DNA of 64,000 nt, taken from Pseudomonadota bacterium (GTDB lineage: Bacteria > Cyanobacteriota > Vampirovibrionia > Obscuribacterales > Obscuribacteraceae). A program made the position numbers and the translations under genes. Every line of letters starts with the position of its first letter. The stretch's first letter is position 1. The notes below the pieces were generated by a model that had not been told where the DNA came from, made no database searches, and saw only the letters and a list, made by a program, of their open reading frames with translations. Positions 18,015 through 28,837 of this stretch are shown here, in pieces. The DNA lies in NCBI GenBank assembly GCA_021325555.1, contig JAJPGY010000037.1:124001-188000 (forward strand). The letters are read 5' to 3'.

Positions 18015-19880
18015 ATGGCGATCGAGCCCGGAGAAGGCACTACGACAATCCTGGCGCCCGGACAGGCGCAGGAGAACATAGTCGTCCTCGCCTACGGGCC
18101 TAATTTTCTCGATGAGCTTGGCGGGCTGGCGCAGGCCAAGACCGTTTACGACGTGGTGGTTGTCGATGCCACCCAGAGCGGTTTTCTTTTCCCGGCCGAG
18201 TCGATGGTGGAGGCGGCGCGCCAGGCCAAGAAGATGCTGGCCGTGGGCGGCGCCCTGGTGCTGGTAAAGGCCGACAAGGCGGCGGCGCTGGTGAAGGAGT
18301 CGCTGGTCGGGCAGCTTTCCTTCCATGTCTTCGACACCCACGCCGAGCTTTATGATTACTCGCCCTCTCTGGCCAGGCACGTGCAGTCCGTGCTCGGCAA
18401 CGGGGCCGGGCAGGTCGCCGAGAGCACTGATCTCTCCGAGCAGGTGCTCATGTCCTCGACTCCGGTGCTCACCGCTTTCGGCATCAAGCTCAAGGCCGGC
18501 ATGGAGTCGTCGCGGCGGCGCAACGCGGTGCTGGCCCTTATCGACAATTACACGCCGCTCAGCGCCATCGTTTCGAGGCTGGTCGGACAGGCGACCATGA
18601 ACGCCGAAGAGGTGATGGAAGAGCTCAGATCCCTGGAGCAGGTGCGGGCGATCTTCCCGATCTTCGCCCGCGTGCCGTTTCTCGTTCACTGCTTCCGCAA
18701 CCGGATACCGTTCAAGCTGAAGGATTATCTGCTGGCCTCGCGCCTGATCACGCAGGATCAGCTCGATGAGCTGGTCTTCGAGCAGCAGAGCACGCGCGGC
18801 AAGCCGAAACTGTCGCTGGGCTCGCTGAGCGTGGCCAAGAACTATCTGACCACCAGGCAGCTGGAGATAGCCATGCAGGACCAGGCCTTCTACGGCCAGG
18901 GCGGCGAGCCGGAGAAGGTGAAGATCGTGGCCGCCTCCGGCACCCAGACGCAGGTGCAGTCCCTGGTCGGTCACCTGGGCACGACCGACGCCGCGGGGGT
19001 CTTGCAGAACCTGGCCACCAACCGCGAGTCCGGCGTGCTTTCGGTCGAGCACAAGGATCTGCAGTTTCGCGGCCTCTTCGATCAGGGGCGCCTGACGCAC
19101 GCCAAGCTGGGCCGGATAAAGAGCAACGATGCGGTGATCGAGTTCGTCTCCGCCTGGTCGGAGGGCATATTCGTCTTCATCCAGCGCGAGCCGCCCGCCG
19201 ATCTCGCCGATCAATCCTGCAAGCTCACCAAACAGATCGACAAGCTGCTCCTCGACGCGGCGCTGGCCCAGGACAAGATGAAGGCGGTGTGGAACAAGCT
19301 GCCGAAAGGGGCCGGCTCGCCGCTGGAGAAGCTGCCGGACAGTCAGCATCTCCTCGAGAGCGGCACCATGGTCGACCTCCAGGAGAAGACGCCGCTCACG
19401 CCCCGGGATCTGGAGGTCATGCAGAAGCTGTACCGGGCCCTCGACGGGCTGACGCCGGTTGCCGCCACGGTAAGGCAGATAGGCGACGTGCCCACCTGGG
19501 AAGCGGCCATGGCCGTGGAGCGCCTGCTCCATTACGGGCTGGTCTCCATCCCGGCCATGGACGTTACCGGCCCGCTGGACAAGTTCCAGCAGATAGTGGC
19601 GGGGGTGGGCGGCAAGCTGGGGATGGAGCGCAACATCGCCCTCCTGCGCTTGAGCCTGCAGGCTGTTCAGGGGTACTCGGTCAGGGCGCGCATGTTCAAC
19701 ATCGGCTCGGCCGCCGAAATCGGGCTCGACCTGGCCGCCGCCCGCTCGGCGGGCACCTCGCTATCCGCGGTCTTGAAGGAGCTGGAAGACTGGCAGGTCA
19801 AGTACATCGAGTACGTGAGCCAGGAGCTGGACCGCCAGGAGCTGCGGGACATCGTTTACAAGGTGCACAACCGCTCTTAG
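18015..19880 (+). CDS. MshEN-PATAN (DUF4388) multidomain protein
   Basis: The 621-residue soluble product has an N-terminal alpha/beta region (VYDVVVVDATQSGFLFP, residues 5-130), one MshEN-like unit (KDYLLASRLITQDQLDEL and SLGSLSVAKNYLTTRQL, residues 232-292), a PATAN/DUF4388 domain (SGVLSVEHKDLQFRGLFDQG, about 320-400), and a C-terminal region with a winged-helix-like segment ending LLHYGLVSI. PATAN domains are named after the cyanobacterial response regulator PatA and occur in signalling proteins for pattern formation and motility. No receiver or kinase domain is present. It shares MshEN-type motifs with its upstream neighbour, so the two may act together; that is inference. Confidence 0.65.
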   Translation: MAIEPGEGTTTILAPGQAQENIVVLAYGPNFLDELGGLAQAKTVYDVVVVDATQSGFLFPAESMVEAARQAKKMLAVGGALVLVKADKAAALVKESLVGQLSFHVFDTHAELYDYSPSLARHVQSVLGNGAGQVAESTDLSEQVLMSSTPVLTAFGIKLKAGMESSRRRNAVLALIDNYTPLSAIVSRLVGQATMNAEEVMEELRSLEQVRAIFPIFARVPFLVHCFRNRIPFKLKDYLLASRLITQDQLDELVFEQQSTRGKPKLSLGSLSVAKNYLTTRQLEIAMQDQAFYGQGGEPEKVKIVAASGTQTQVQSLVGHLGTTDAAGVLQNLATNRESGVLSVEHKDLQFRGLFDQGRLTHAKLGRIKSNDAVIEFVSAWSEGIFVFIQREPPADLADQSCKLTKQIDKLLLDAALAQDKMKAVWNKLPKGAGSPLEKLPDSQHLLESGTMVDLQEKTPLTPRDLEVMQKLYRALDGLTPVAATVRQIGDVPTWEAAMAVERLLHYGLVSIPAMDVTGPLDKFQQIVAGVGGKLGMERNIALLRLSLQAVQGYSVRARMFNIGSAAEIGLDLAAARSAGTSLSAVLKELEDWQVKYIEYVSQELDRQELRDIVYKVHNRS

Positions 19881-20044
19881 GGCAGCCGCCGGCCTCGTGT
19901 TTGCCCGCCGCTGGGACGGCCAAAGCGCCTCTACTGGCAGGCAGTCGCCCCGGACGGCGGAAGGATTCCAAGCGGCGCCGACCTGTACAATTGCACTCTG
20001 GATCGCCAGACCGTGATCCAGGGTGCATGGGAGGTCGGCTTGTC

Positions 20045-22030
20045 ATGACGCGGATTGTAATCAGAAGCGGCAGATATCTTTTCAGCGGCGCGGCGCTCAC
20101 GCTCGGGCTTTCGCTGGTCATGCCGCCGGCGCAGGCCGTTCAGGGGCCGGCCGGGGCGGCAGGCAGGCCCGAGCCTGCGCGCAAGGCCTCGCCGGTGACG
20201 CCGGAGCATGTCCTGTCGCAGTCCCACCCCGGCCCGGTCCTTGCCACCTGGAGCGCCGCCGGCCCGCTGGCCAGGGTGCGCCTGGCAGTGGCCATGAACC
20301 CCAAGTGCCCGCCGGATACTCTGGCCAGGCTGGCCAGGGACCCCAGCGACCTGATAAGGCAGGCTGTGGCCGCCAACCCGGCCTGCCCGGACGAAGTGAA
20401 GGCCAAGCTGGCCGCCGACGAGGACCAGGCGGTGGTCGAGGCCCTGCTGGAGAACCCGAAGCCGCCCGGCCACGCGGTTCTGGATCAGCTCACGGCCGGG
20501 CAGCAGCCGAAGGTTTACGAGCTGCTGGCCGCCAACCCGCGCACGCCGGCGGATATCCTGCGCAAGCTTGCCCATGTTCCCACGCAGACCGAGTTTCTGC
20601 TCCTGTCGCTGTCGCGCAATCCGAGCGTGCCACCAGATGTGGTGATGAGGCTGGTGAAGATCGGTGATCGGCTTGTCCGCACGTTCCTTGCCCGCCAGCC
20701 GAAGCTGGGGGCCGAGGGGCTTTCCATCCTGGCCCAGGACGGCGATCTCGGGGTGCGCTCCTTCGTGGCCACCAACCCTTCCACGCCTGCCGGCACGCTC
20801 GCCGTTCTGGCCCAGGACCGCAACCTGGTGGTGAGGGAAGGCGTGGCCGGACACGGATCGGCTTCGGCGGAGACGCTCGCCCGGCTCGCCCAGGACCCGT
20901 CCTGGGAGGTGAGGGTGGGGGTGGCGCTCAACCAGAAGGCACCGCCGGCGGTGCTGGAAGCGCTGTCCAGGGACAAGCACGCAAAGGTGCGCTGGGCGGT
21001 CGCCACCAACCCTTCGGCACCCCCGGCGGTGCTGACCGCTCTTGCCCGCGACAAGGAGACCGTGGTGCGGGCCGCGGCAGGCGAAGCCCGAAAGCTGCCG
21101 AGCCAGGAGGTGGATCGCCTGGCCGGAGAGCAGACGATTGCGGTGGCGCAAGTGGTGGCGGCCCGTCCGGATCTGAGCCTGCAGGCGGCCGAGCGGCTGG
21201 CCGGGAATAGCTCGCTTTTGGTCAGGCGGCTTTTGGCGGCCAATCCCAGGCTGCCGGCCTCGGTGGCCGGGAAGCTGGCCAGGGACGACTCCTTCCTGGT
21301 GCGGGCCGCCGTCGCCTCCAACTTTGCCGTTGACCAGGACACTTTAGGACAGCTGGCCTCCGACGCCCATGAGGTGGTGCGCCACGCGCTGGCCGCCAAC
21401 CCTTCGGCGCCGGCCGGGGCGCTGGCCAGCCTGGTCAACGAATCCGCCTTCGGCGTCAACCGCGCGCTGGCCTACAATCACGCCTGCCCTGCCGAGACCA
21501 TGCTCAAGCTGGCGCAGATGCCCGACGAGGTGGTGAGGGAGGCGCTGGTCAGCCGGCCGGACACGCCGCCGGAGGTGCTTTCCAAGCTGGCCGAGGATGC
21601 CGGCACGGTCATGAAGCTCAAGCTGGCCGCCAGCCGGCGCTGCCCGCCCGCCACCCTCGCCCTGCTGGCCGCCGATAAGGACTCCGGCGTGCGCTCGGCT
21701 GCCGCCGCCAACCCGGCCCTGCCGGTCGACAGCCTGGTGGCGCTGGCCAGGGACCCCAGCCTCACCGTGCGGGCCTGGGCGGCCGCAAGCACCCGGCTGC
21801 CGACGGACGAGCTCGCCAGCCTCTCCCGCGATCCGGAGATCGCCGTGCGCATCTCCTGCGCGTCCAATCCGGCGGCCCCGCCGGCGGTCCTTTCCGCCCT
21901 TGCCGCCGACAAGGAGCCGGGCGTGAGGCGGGCCGTGGCCGGCAACCGGGCGACGCCGGCCGAGACGCTGACCCAGCTTTCCCGCGATGATGAGGTGTAC
22001 ATAGGACCGCCGGCGCCGGCCGCGCGCTGA
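20045..22030 (+). CDS. Exported leucine-rich-repeat-variant (LRV) protein
   Basis: The 661-residue product has a signal peptide (LFSGAALTLGLSLVMPPAQA) and then roughly two dozen repeats of about 24 residues of the form V.VA.NP..P..VL..LA.D, for example VRSFVATNPSTPAGTLAVLA and VRWAVATNPSAPPAVLTALA. This is the LRV pattern, an all-helical superhelix related to HEAT/Armadillo folds that usually binds proteins. No enzyme domain is present, so the whole mature protein is a repeat solenoid. The start was placed at the ATG preceded by GGAGGT; the open frame upstream overlaps the preceding gene in another frame. A TACAAT hexamer lies about 60 bp upstream. Confidence 0.8.
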   Translation: MTRIVIRSGRYLFSGAALTLGLSLVMPPAQAVQGPAGAAGRPEPARKASPVTPEHVLSQSHPGPVLATWSAAGPLARVRLAVAMNPKCPPDTLARLARDPSDLIRQAVAANPACPDEVKAKLAADEDQAVVEALLENPKPPGHAVLDQLTAGQQPKVYELLAANPRTPADILRKLAHVPTQTEFLLLSLSRNPSVPPDVVMRLVKIGDRLVRTFLARQPKLGAEGLSILAQDGDLGVRSFVATNPSTPAGTLAVLAQDRNLVVREGVAGHGSASAETLARLAQDPSWEVRVGVALNQKAPPAVLEALSRDKHAKVRWAVATNPSAPPAVLTALARDKETVVRAAAGEARKLPSQEVDRLAGEQTIAVAQVVAARPDLSLQAAERLAGNSSLLVRRLLAANPRLPASVAGKLARDDSFLVRAAVASNFAVDQDTLGQLASDAHEVVRHALAANPSAPAGALASLVNESAFGVNRALAYNHACPAETMLKLAQMPDEVVREALVSRPDTPPEVLSKLAEDAGTVMKLKLAASRRCPPATLALLAADKDSGVRSAAAANPALPVDSLVALARDPSLTVRAWAAASTRLPTDELASLSRDPEIAVRISCASNPAAPPAVLSALAADKEPGVRRAVAGNRATPAETLTQLSRDDEVYIGPPAPAAR

Positions 22031-22094
22031 AGGCCGCCCGCGGCATCCTGGCGGCGCGCGCTTTTAAGACAGGAGACCACCTTTTAGACGGATC

Positions 22095-23294
<1,200 letters not shown>

Positions 23295-23409
23295 GGCGGC
23301 CTGCGGCCGGGGCAGCGGGCCGGGCAGGACGGGCCCCTATAATTGAGGTACCGGTGTTCGAGACTTCGCGCCTGCGGTCGAGGAGATCCAGGCAAGGTTG
23401 AGCGAGCTT

Positions 23410-24675
23410 ATGCCCACGCAGACAGCGCCCTTCACGTTTTTGCAGGTCTCGGACGTGCACCTCGATTCGAAACTGGGCTCCGGGCGCCTGGCTCTGCCGG
23501 TGTCGAAGCGCCTGGAGCGCAACCGGGAGATCCTCGAGGCGCTCTTGAAGCTTCTCGTCATGGCCGGCGAAAAGAAGGTGGACGCCGTCTTGATCCCCGG
23601 CGATCTGTGGGATTCCGAGGGGGTGAGCGGCCAGACTGTGAACCGGCTTCTGGAGGCCCTTGACGAACTCGGTGAGACGCCGGTGGTGATCGCCCCCGGC
23701 AATCACGACTACCTGTCGGCGGCCTCGCCCTACAGTGGCGAGCTGCTGGCTGCCCGGGGCATGAGGCCGTGGCCGGACAACGTGCACATCTTCACCGGGC
23801 CGGAGTTCTCGCTGTACAGGCACCCGCGCCGCCCGGATGTCTGCATTACCGGGCGGGCGTTCACGGCCAACGTGCCGGTGAGCGAGCGGCTGCTTGCCGG
23901 CGCGGTGCCCCGCGATCCGGACTGCCCGGTAAACATCCTCCTCTTTCACGGCTCGCTCGACGGCTACCGGGGCGGCGACAGCGGCCTGCCGGGCAAGGTG
24001 ACGGCGCCGTTTTCCGCCGCCGAGCTGGCCCGGCTCGGGTTCGACTACGCGGCGGTCGGACACTACCACGACTGCACCGAGATCCGCTCCGATGAAGGCG
24101 AGCTGCTGGGAGCTTATTCCGGCTGCCTGGTCGGCAGGACGATCAACGAGACCGGGCCGCGGGTGGCCATTCTGGGCACCATCGACGCCGGCGGGCAGCG
24201 GGCGGGGCGGTGCTCGCTGGAGAAGATTGAGGTCGACCGGCGGCGGGTGATTGATGTTTCCTGCGACATTACCGGCTTAACCTCCGCCCAGGTGATGGAG
24301 GCGGTCAGCGACCTTCTCAAGACCGCGGGCGCCAGACAGCTTCTGGATATTGTCCACCTGCGCCTTGAAGGGCGCCATCCGGCCGGCGGCGAGCCGACCT
24401 ATGTCGGCGAGCAGCTGAAGGACGCTTACTATCACCTGGCAGTCGATGACAGGACGCGGCCGGATTACCTGACCGAGCGGTACGACCGCCGCACCACCGA
24501 GGGCAAGTTCATCCAGGCGATGCTGGACTTGAAGAAGGAGGCGGCCGAGCAGGGGGGCAGCCTGAGCGCGCCGGGCTATGATTGTGCCCTGACACCGGAG
24601 CTCATTGAGGACGCTTTGTACTACGGTCTCGATGCGCTCAAGCAGAAGAAGGTGACGGTGCGCTATGTGGATTGA
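23410..24675 (+). CDS. YhaO/SbcD-like metallophosphoesterase (DNA exonuclease subunit)
   Basis: The 421-residue product begins with the calcineurin-like phosphoesterase motifs FLQVSDVHLDSKL (DxH), LIPGDLWDSEGVS (GDxxD), VIAPGNHDYLS (GNHD) and, further on, AVGHYHDC. This set binds two metals and is found in SbcD/Mre11 nucleases. The C-terminal half follows the pattern of YhaO of Bacillus, the partner of the AAA protein YhaN. It overlaps the next gene by 11 bp, so the two are translationally coupled subunits. A TATAAT (23338-23343) precedes it. The role in DNA end processing is by family. Confidence 0.88.
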   Translation: MPTQTAPFTFLQVSDVHLDSKLGSGRLALPVSKRLERNREILEALLKLLVMAGEKKVDAVLIPGDLWDSEGVSGQTVNRLLEALDELGETPVVIAPGNHDYLSAASPYSGELLAARGMRPWPDNVHIFTGPEFSLYRHPRRPDVCITGRAFTANVPVSERLLAGAVPRDPDCPVNILLFHGSLDGYRGGDSGLPGKVTAPFSAAELARLGFDYAAVGHYHDCTEIRSDEGELLGAYSGCLVGRTINETGPRVAILGTIDAGGQRAGRCSLEKIEVDRRRVIDVSCDITGLTSAQVMEAVSDLLKTAGARQLLDIVHLRLEGRHPAGGEPTYVGEQLKDAYYHLAVDDRTRPDYLTERYDRRTTEGKFIQAMLDLKKEAAEQGGSLSAPGYDCALTPELIEDALYYGLDALKQKKVTVRYVD

Positions 24676-27643
24676 GCGTGTCGAGATCGAAGGTTTTGGC
24701 AACCTCTCGCGGACGAAGGTGGAGTTTGCCGAAGGCAAGCTCAACTTGATAGTCGAGCCCAACGAGTACGGCAAGTCGACGATCGCCGAGGCGATCTGGG
24801 CGGTGCTCTTCGATTTCCCGGGAACGAGAACGACCGCCGAGAAGCTGAGCGACCGCGAGGCCAGGCAGCCGGCGGCCGGGGCCGCTTACAAGGCCTGCGT
24901 GGATGTAGCCGGCGACGGGCTGGCGCTCAGGGTCGTGCGCGACTTCTCGGCCAGAACGGTGGCCGTCTTCGATCGAGCCAGGGCCGATCTCGAGGTGACC
25001 AGCCGCTTCCTGAGCGGCCCGGCCGACGACGACGTCGGCCCGTCCCTCACCGGCATGAGCCGGGATCTCTTCCGCAACACCTGCTATGTCGAGCAGCGCG
25101 AGCTGGACAAGAACGCCCTGAAAGCGGGCAGTGAGGCGTCCTCCCTCCTGCAGGCGCTGGCCGATTCCTCCGGCAGCGCCACCACGTCCGCCACCGCCGT
25201 CTCCATCCTCGAGGATGCGCTCAAGGCCTTCCCTTACCAGGGCATAAGAATGAAGTCCGACAAGCTCCTCCGCCAGCTCGAGGAGGACCGGCGGACGCTC
25301 GTGAACAAGCTGCGGGCGCTGGAGGCGGAGCACGAGGCGGCCACCAGCCAGCTTGCGCAGCTCGACACGCTGGACGAGAAGCTGAGCGCCCTCGGGCGGC
25401 AGGCGAAGGCGGCGGAATATTTCCGGCTGCTCATGGAGGCCGCCGAGCTCGACGCCCGCATGCTGAAGGCGCAGGAGCGGCTGCTGCGGGTGAACGACCT
25501 CAAAAAGGATCTGGCCGCCTTGAGCCGGTTTCGCGATTTTCCGGTGGAGCGCCTCAAGCCGGTCGAAGAGCTGTGGACGAGGCGCCAGTCGCGCCTGGAC
25601 GATCACAAACGCACGGCTCTGGAGCTTGCGCTCAAGGAGAAGCAGCTTCAGGCAAGGTCGCTCGAGGTGCGGGAGCGCTGGGAGAACGTGAGCCAGTTCC
25701 AGGTAGACGACGCGCAGACGCTTTCCAGCCTGGCCCGCACCTTGAGCGAGGCGAAAGCCGAGCTGTCCGATCTCACCGCCAGGCGGGACGAGGAGACGGC
25801 GCGGGTGAAGGCGGCCGGCGTGGAGTTGGACAACCTAGCCGACGTCCGCAAGGCGCTCCTCAATCTGGACTCGCGGGATCTCGACACGGCCAGCGCCTAT
25901 CAGGCCATGATGACCTCGGCGCGCGGGCAGATCAAGGACTGCGAGGGGGTGGTCTGGCGCGCGCGCCAGATCATTCCCGAGATCGAGGAGCAGCGCAAGG
26001 CCAAGCTCGCCTCCTGCCGGAACAATTTCCTGCTGCTGGCCGTGCTCTTTGTGGCGATGGCGGCGATCGTGGCGGCGGTGATGCTGGGGCTCCACGAGCG
26101 CTGGACGGATCCCGTTGCGCTCGTCGGCATCCTTATCATGGGCGGGCTGGCAGGGGCCTTCGCGGTCAACTGCACGCTCCTGGGCCAGGCCAGGCTCTAC
26201 CGCCAGAAGGACGCGGACACCGCGCGGGAGGACGAGCAAAAGAACAGCGCCCTGGCCACCGACCTGCACAACAAGGTTCTGGGACTGGAGATTCGCCTGG
26301 ACGACCTGGCGCGCAAGGCTGGTGTCGCCAATGGTGCCGAGCTGGTCAAGCACATACAGGCCTATGCGACGGCCGCCGCCCAGCTCAAGGATCTCGATCT
26401 CCTGGAGCAGATGGTGACCACCCGGAGCTCGCACATCCTCAAGCTCGAAGGGCAGATGGAGCCGTATCTGATAAGGGCCGGCCGCAGGGTGGACAAGGTG
26501 GAGCCCGAGGCCGCCTTCAAGCTGGCCGAGGAGATCAATCGTTATCACGAGGAGGCAAGGGCGGTAGAGGCCTCCTCCAGCTCGCTGGAGCACCAGCAAT
26601 CGGAGCTCAAGTTCCTCTCCGATGAGCTGCGCGACATCGACTCGCAGCTAAAGGAGCACTTCACGCATGCGGGCGTCGAGCACCCGGAGGATCCGCAAAA
26701 CGGGTACGAGGAGTTCGTCTCCCTGTCGAAAGGATACCGGCAGTGGGAGGCGCTGCACAACGAGCTCGGGCGCCTGGAAGCCGACACCACCTCCGATCTG
26801 CCGGTCGCCGAACTGCCCGAGCTTATTCAGCGCATGCAGGCGCAGCGGGACAGCTTATGGGGGAGGATCGAGCAGATGGCGGCCGCCAACCCCGATCTGG
26901 CCAGACTCTCGCCCGCCGACATGACCGGCTCGCATCAGGCCCAGCCGGGTGGGGCGGCGGATATGGAGGACGAGGTCGAGAACCTGCGCAAGCAGCGCGA
27001 GGATTTGATGGTGCAGCTGCGCGCGGCCACCAGGAGCTACGACGACGACTACCTGCGGATGGTCGAGGAGCTCGAGGAGCTGGATCGCGACATCGCCCGC
27101 ATCGGTCGGGCAAAGACAGCCATCGAGCTGGCCCGTGACACCTTCACGAAGCTGTCCGAGGAGATCCACGGTCACTGGTCGAGCCGGCTTAACGAGATAT
27201 CGCGGGAGATGCTGGCGGCAATCAAGACCGGCTTCGAGAGCCTGCACTTCGACCCGGACCTGCGCCTGACGGCCAGGCGAGCGGGGCAGGTGGAGCCGCT
27301 GCAGACGGCCAACATCAACAGCCAGTCCTCGGTCGGCACCAGGGAGCAGATTCACCTCCTGGCCCGCCTTGCCGTCTGCCGCTACCTCTCGGAGAAGACG
27401 TCGCTGCCCATCATCCTCGACGAGCCGTTCAGCGAGTCGGACGACGAGCGCTTCTTCTCCTTCATGCGCTTTCTGCTTGCCACGGTGGTCGGCAAGCAGC
27501 AGGTGATCATCTTCACCTGCCACCAGAGCCGCCACCGCTGGCTCGCCGGCGAGCTGGAGGAGGAGGAAAGGGCGCTCATCAACCAGTGCAGGCTGGAGCC
27601 GCTGGCCGTTTTGTCGGATGCCGGGCGGCGCGGGGCGCAGTAA
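24665..27643 (+). CDS. YhaN/SbcC-like AAA ATPase with coiled coils and central membrane helices
   Basis: The 992-residue product has an N-terminal SMC/Rad50-type Walker A (VEPNEYGKSTIAEAIW), long coiled coils on either side of two adjacent hydrophobic helices (NFLLLAVLFVAMAAIVAAVM and PVALVGILIMGGLAGAFAV, residues about 455-505), and a C-terminal Walker B/D-loop (LPIILDEPFSESDDERF). This layout, with membrane helices where Rad50 has its hook, matches YhaN proteins. It should form an ATP-gated complex with the overlapping upstream phosphoesterase and may tether DNA repair to the membrane. The classical Rad50 CxxC hook is absent. It converges with the gene at 27650, with a 6-bp gap. Confidence 0.87.
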   Translation: MWIERVEIEGFGNLSRTKVEFAEGKLNLIVEPNEYGKSTIAEAIWAVLFDFPGTRTTAEKLSDREARQPAAGAAYKACVDVAGDGLALRVVRDFSARTVAVFDRARADLEVTSRFLSGPADDDVGPSLTGMSRDLFRNTCYVEQRELDKNALKAGSEASSLLQALADSSGSATTSATAVSILEDALKAFPYQGIRMKSDKLLRQLEEDRRTLVNKLRALEAEHEAATSQLAQLDTLDEKLSALGRQAKAAEYFRLLMEAAELDARMLKAQERLLRVNDLKKDLAALSRFRDFPVERLKPVEELWTRRQSRLDDHKRTALELALKEKQLQARSLEVRERWENVSQFQVDDAQTLSSLARTLSEAKAELSDLTARRDEETARVKAAGVELDNLADVRKALLNLDSRDLDTASAYQAMMTSARGQIKDCEGVVWRARQIIPEIEEQRKAKLASCRNNFLLLAVLFVAMAAIVAAVMLGLHERWTDPVALVGILIMGGLAGAFAVNCTLLGQARLYRQKDADTAREDEQKNSALATDLHNKVLGLEIRLDDLARKAGVANGAELVKHIQAYATAAAQLKDLDLLEQMVTTRSSHILKLEGQMEPYLIRAGRRVDKVEPEAAFKLAEEINRYHEEARAVEASSSSLEHQQSELKFLSDELRDIDSQLKEHFTHAGVEHPEDPQNGYEEFVSLSKGYRQWEALHNELGRLEADTTSDLPVAELPELIQRMQAQRDSLWGRIEQMAAANPDLARLSPADMTGSHQAQPGGAADMEDEVENLRKQREDLMVQLRAATRSYDDDYLRMVEELEELDRDIARIGRAKTAIELARDTFTKLSEEIHGHWSSRLNEISREMLAAIKTGFESLHFDPDLRLTARRAGQVEPLQTANINSQSSVGTREQIHLLARLAVCRYLSEKTSLPIILDEPFSESDDERFFSFMRFLLATVVGKQQVIIFTCHQSRHRWLAGELEEEERALINQCRLEPLAVLSDAGRRGAQ

Positions 27644-27649
27644 CGCGCC

Positions 27650-28819
27650 TCAACCGGAAGGCGCGGCGGGCTCCGGCGCCGGTTGGGCCTTTGGCTTTCC
27701 CGGCGGCGGCTGCCGCTCCATCTCCTGAATCTCCTGGAGCTGGCGGCGCAGGCGGTTTATGGCCATGTTGTACGCCGGCTTGGACAGCGACAGGCGCACG
27801 CCGCTGTAAAGCCGAAAGTCGAAGCCGCTCTGTCCGGGCAGGTTGAAGGAGTCCCAGTTCCAGATGGGCTCGGCCCGGATGAAGCCGACGGCGCCGGGCA
27901 GGCCCCTGGAGAGCGGGCGGAAGATCTCGAAATCAGCCACCATGGTGTTGGCGCTCTGGGCCGGGACGGCGTTTTTGCGGCGGAAGCTGTTCACCAGCGT
28001 GTCGCTTATGACGAAGGTCCAGTTGCCGCGCCGCAGGACAAATCCCAGCGTGTAATAGGGGTCGATCTCCCGGCCGGGACCCTGAAACGGCTCGCGGCCG
28101 CGCAGCTGCAGCAGGGTGGCCCCGAACATGAAAAAGCCGGGCGCCAGCACCCTGGTGACGTTTATGGCCGGGATCAGATCGGCCTGCCGGATGTGGCTGG
28201 CCTGCCAGAGCTCTCGCGCTTGAAAGTCGAGCTGCAGGTTGGTCTTGCCGGTGACGTCAAAATCATGACGGACCCCCGTGGACAGCGACTGGGTGGTGGG
28301 CGGGTCGAGGGCGGCTGCGTGTCTGGCGAAAAGATCCTTGATCACGAAATAATTGCAGTAAGCGGTCAGGTGATCGGTGAAATTCCAGCCCGCGGTCACG
28401 TTGGGCAGGATGCGATAGACGTAGTCGGCGTGCTTCTTGTGGCTGGTCTGGAAGACGTTGGTCTCCAGGCGCTGATCGGACTCGGTCGCCGAGGAAAACC
28501 ACAACCGGCTCGGCAGGCGGCTGAAAATCTTGAAGCGCAGATAGGGGCTGAAAATGCCGCTTTCCCTGACGATATTGAACGGTGATACGTCCGTGGGGAT
28601 GGCGCTGCCGGGATAGCCGGCCGCCGGCGGCGGCTGCTGGGCCAGGCCGCTGTCGCCGCCGGGGCGGAAGGCGATCACCGCCGGTGGCGTCGTCGGGGCG
28701 GCAGGCGGGCTCTGAGCCCGGCTGGCGGCGCCGCCGGCGGCAATCACCGCCGCCGCCAGGATTGCCGCCCCGGATCTCAGTGCCTTGCCAGCCCGGTTGC
28801 CAGTCGCGCTTACCGCCAT
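27650..28819 (-). CDS. Predicted outer-membrane beta-barrel protein (barrel 1)
   Basis: The 389-residue product has a signal peptide (AILAAAVIAAGGAASRAQ), a Pro-rich linker, then beta-strand-like segments rich in aromatic and alternating residues (WNFTDHLTAYCNYFV, FFMFGATLLQLRG), and a short charged coiled coil at the C-terminus. There is no POTRA region or TonB plug. It is a paralogue of the product of 33454-34782: both have PTDV.P, then RLPS.L.F and ET, and later FEI.RPL, RAEP..N, PG..G.DFR.Y.GVRL and NRAI/NQAI-type endings. It lies 18 bp downstream of the beta-helix/FecR exoprotein gene on the same strand, so the two form an operon. Function unknown; an export or anchoring role for that exoprotein is inferred. 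Confidence 0.6.
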   Translation of the reverse strand: MAVSATGNRAGKALRSGAAILAAAVIAAGGAASRAQSPPAAPTTPPAVIAFRPGGDSGLAQQPPPAAGYPGSAIPTDVSPFNIVRESGIFSPYLRFKIFSRLPSRLWFSSATESDQRLETNVFQTSHKKHADYVYRILPNVTAGWNFTDHLTAYCNYFVIKDLFARHAAALDPPTTQSLSTGVRHDFDVTGKTNLQLDFQARELWQASHIRQADLIPAINVTRVLAPGFFMFGATLLQLRGREPFQGPGREIDPYYTLGFVLRRGNWTFVISDTLVNSFRRKNAVPAQSANTMVADFEIFRPLSRGLPGAVGFIRAEPIWNWDSFNLPGQSGFDFRLYSGVRLSLSKPAYNMAINRLRRQLQEIQEMERQPPPGKPKAQPAPEPAAPSG

Positions 28820-28837
28820 TTTTCAGCCCCGCTCGCC

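Noticed and set aside
14556-19532. Very long opposite-strand open frames (872 residues at 14556-17174 plus strand, 787 residues at 17169-19532 minus strand)
   Set aside because: They are mirrors of well-supported genes in GC-rich DNA, are Arg/Gly/His-rich without family patterns, and lack signals such as ribosome-binding sites.
19289-20044. N-terminal extension of the LRV protein by about 250 residues
   Set aside because: This part overlaps the end of the PATAN gene in another frame and has shadow-like composition; the ATG at 20045 has a ribosome-binding site and a signal peptide.
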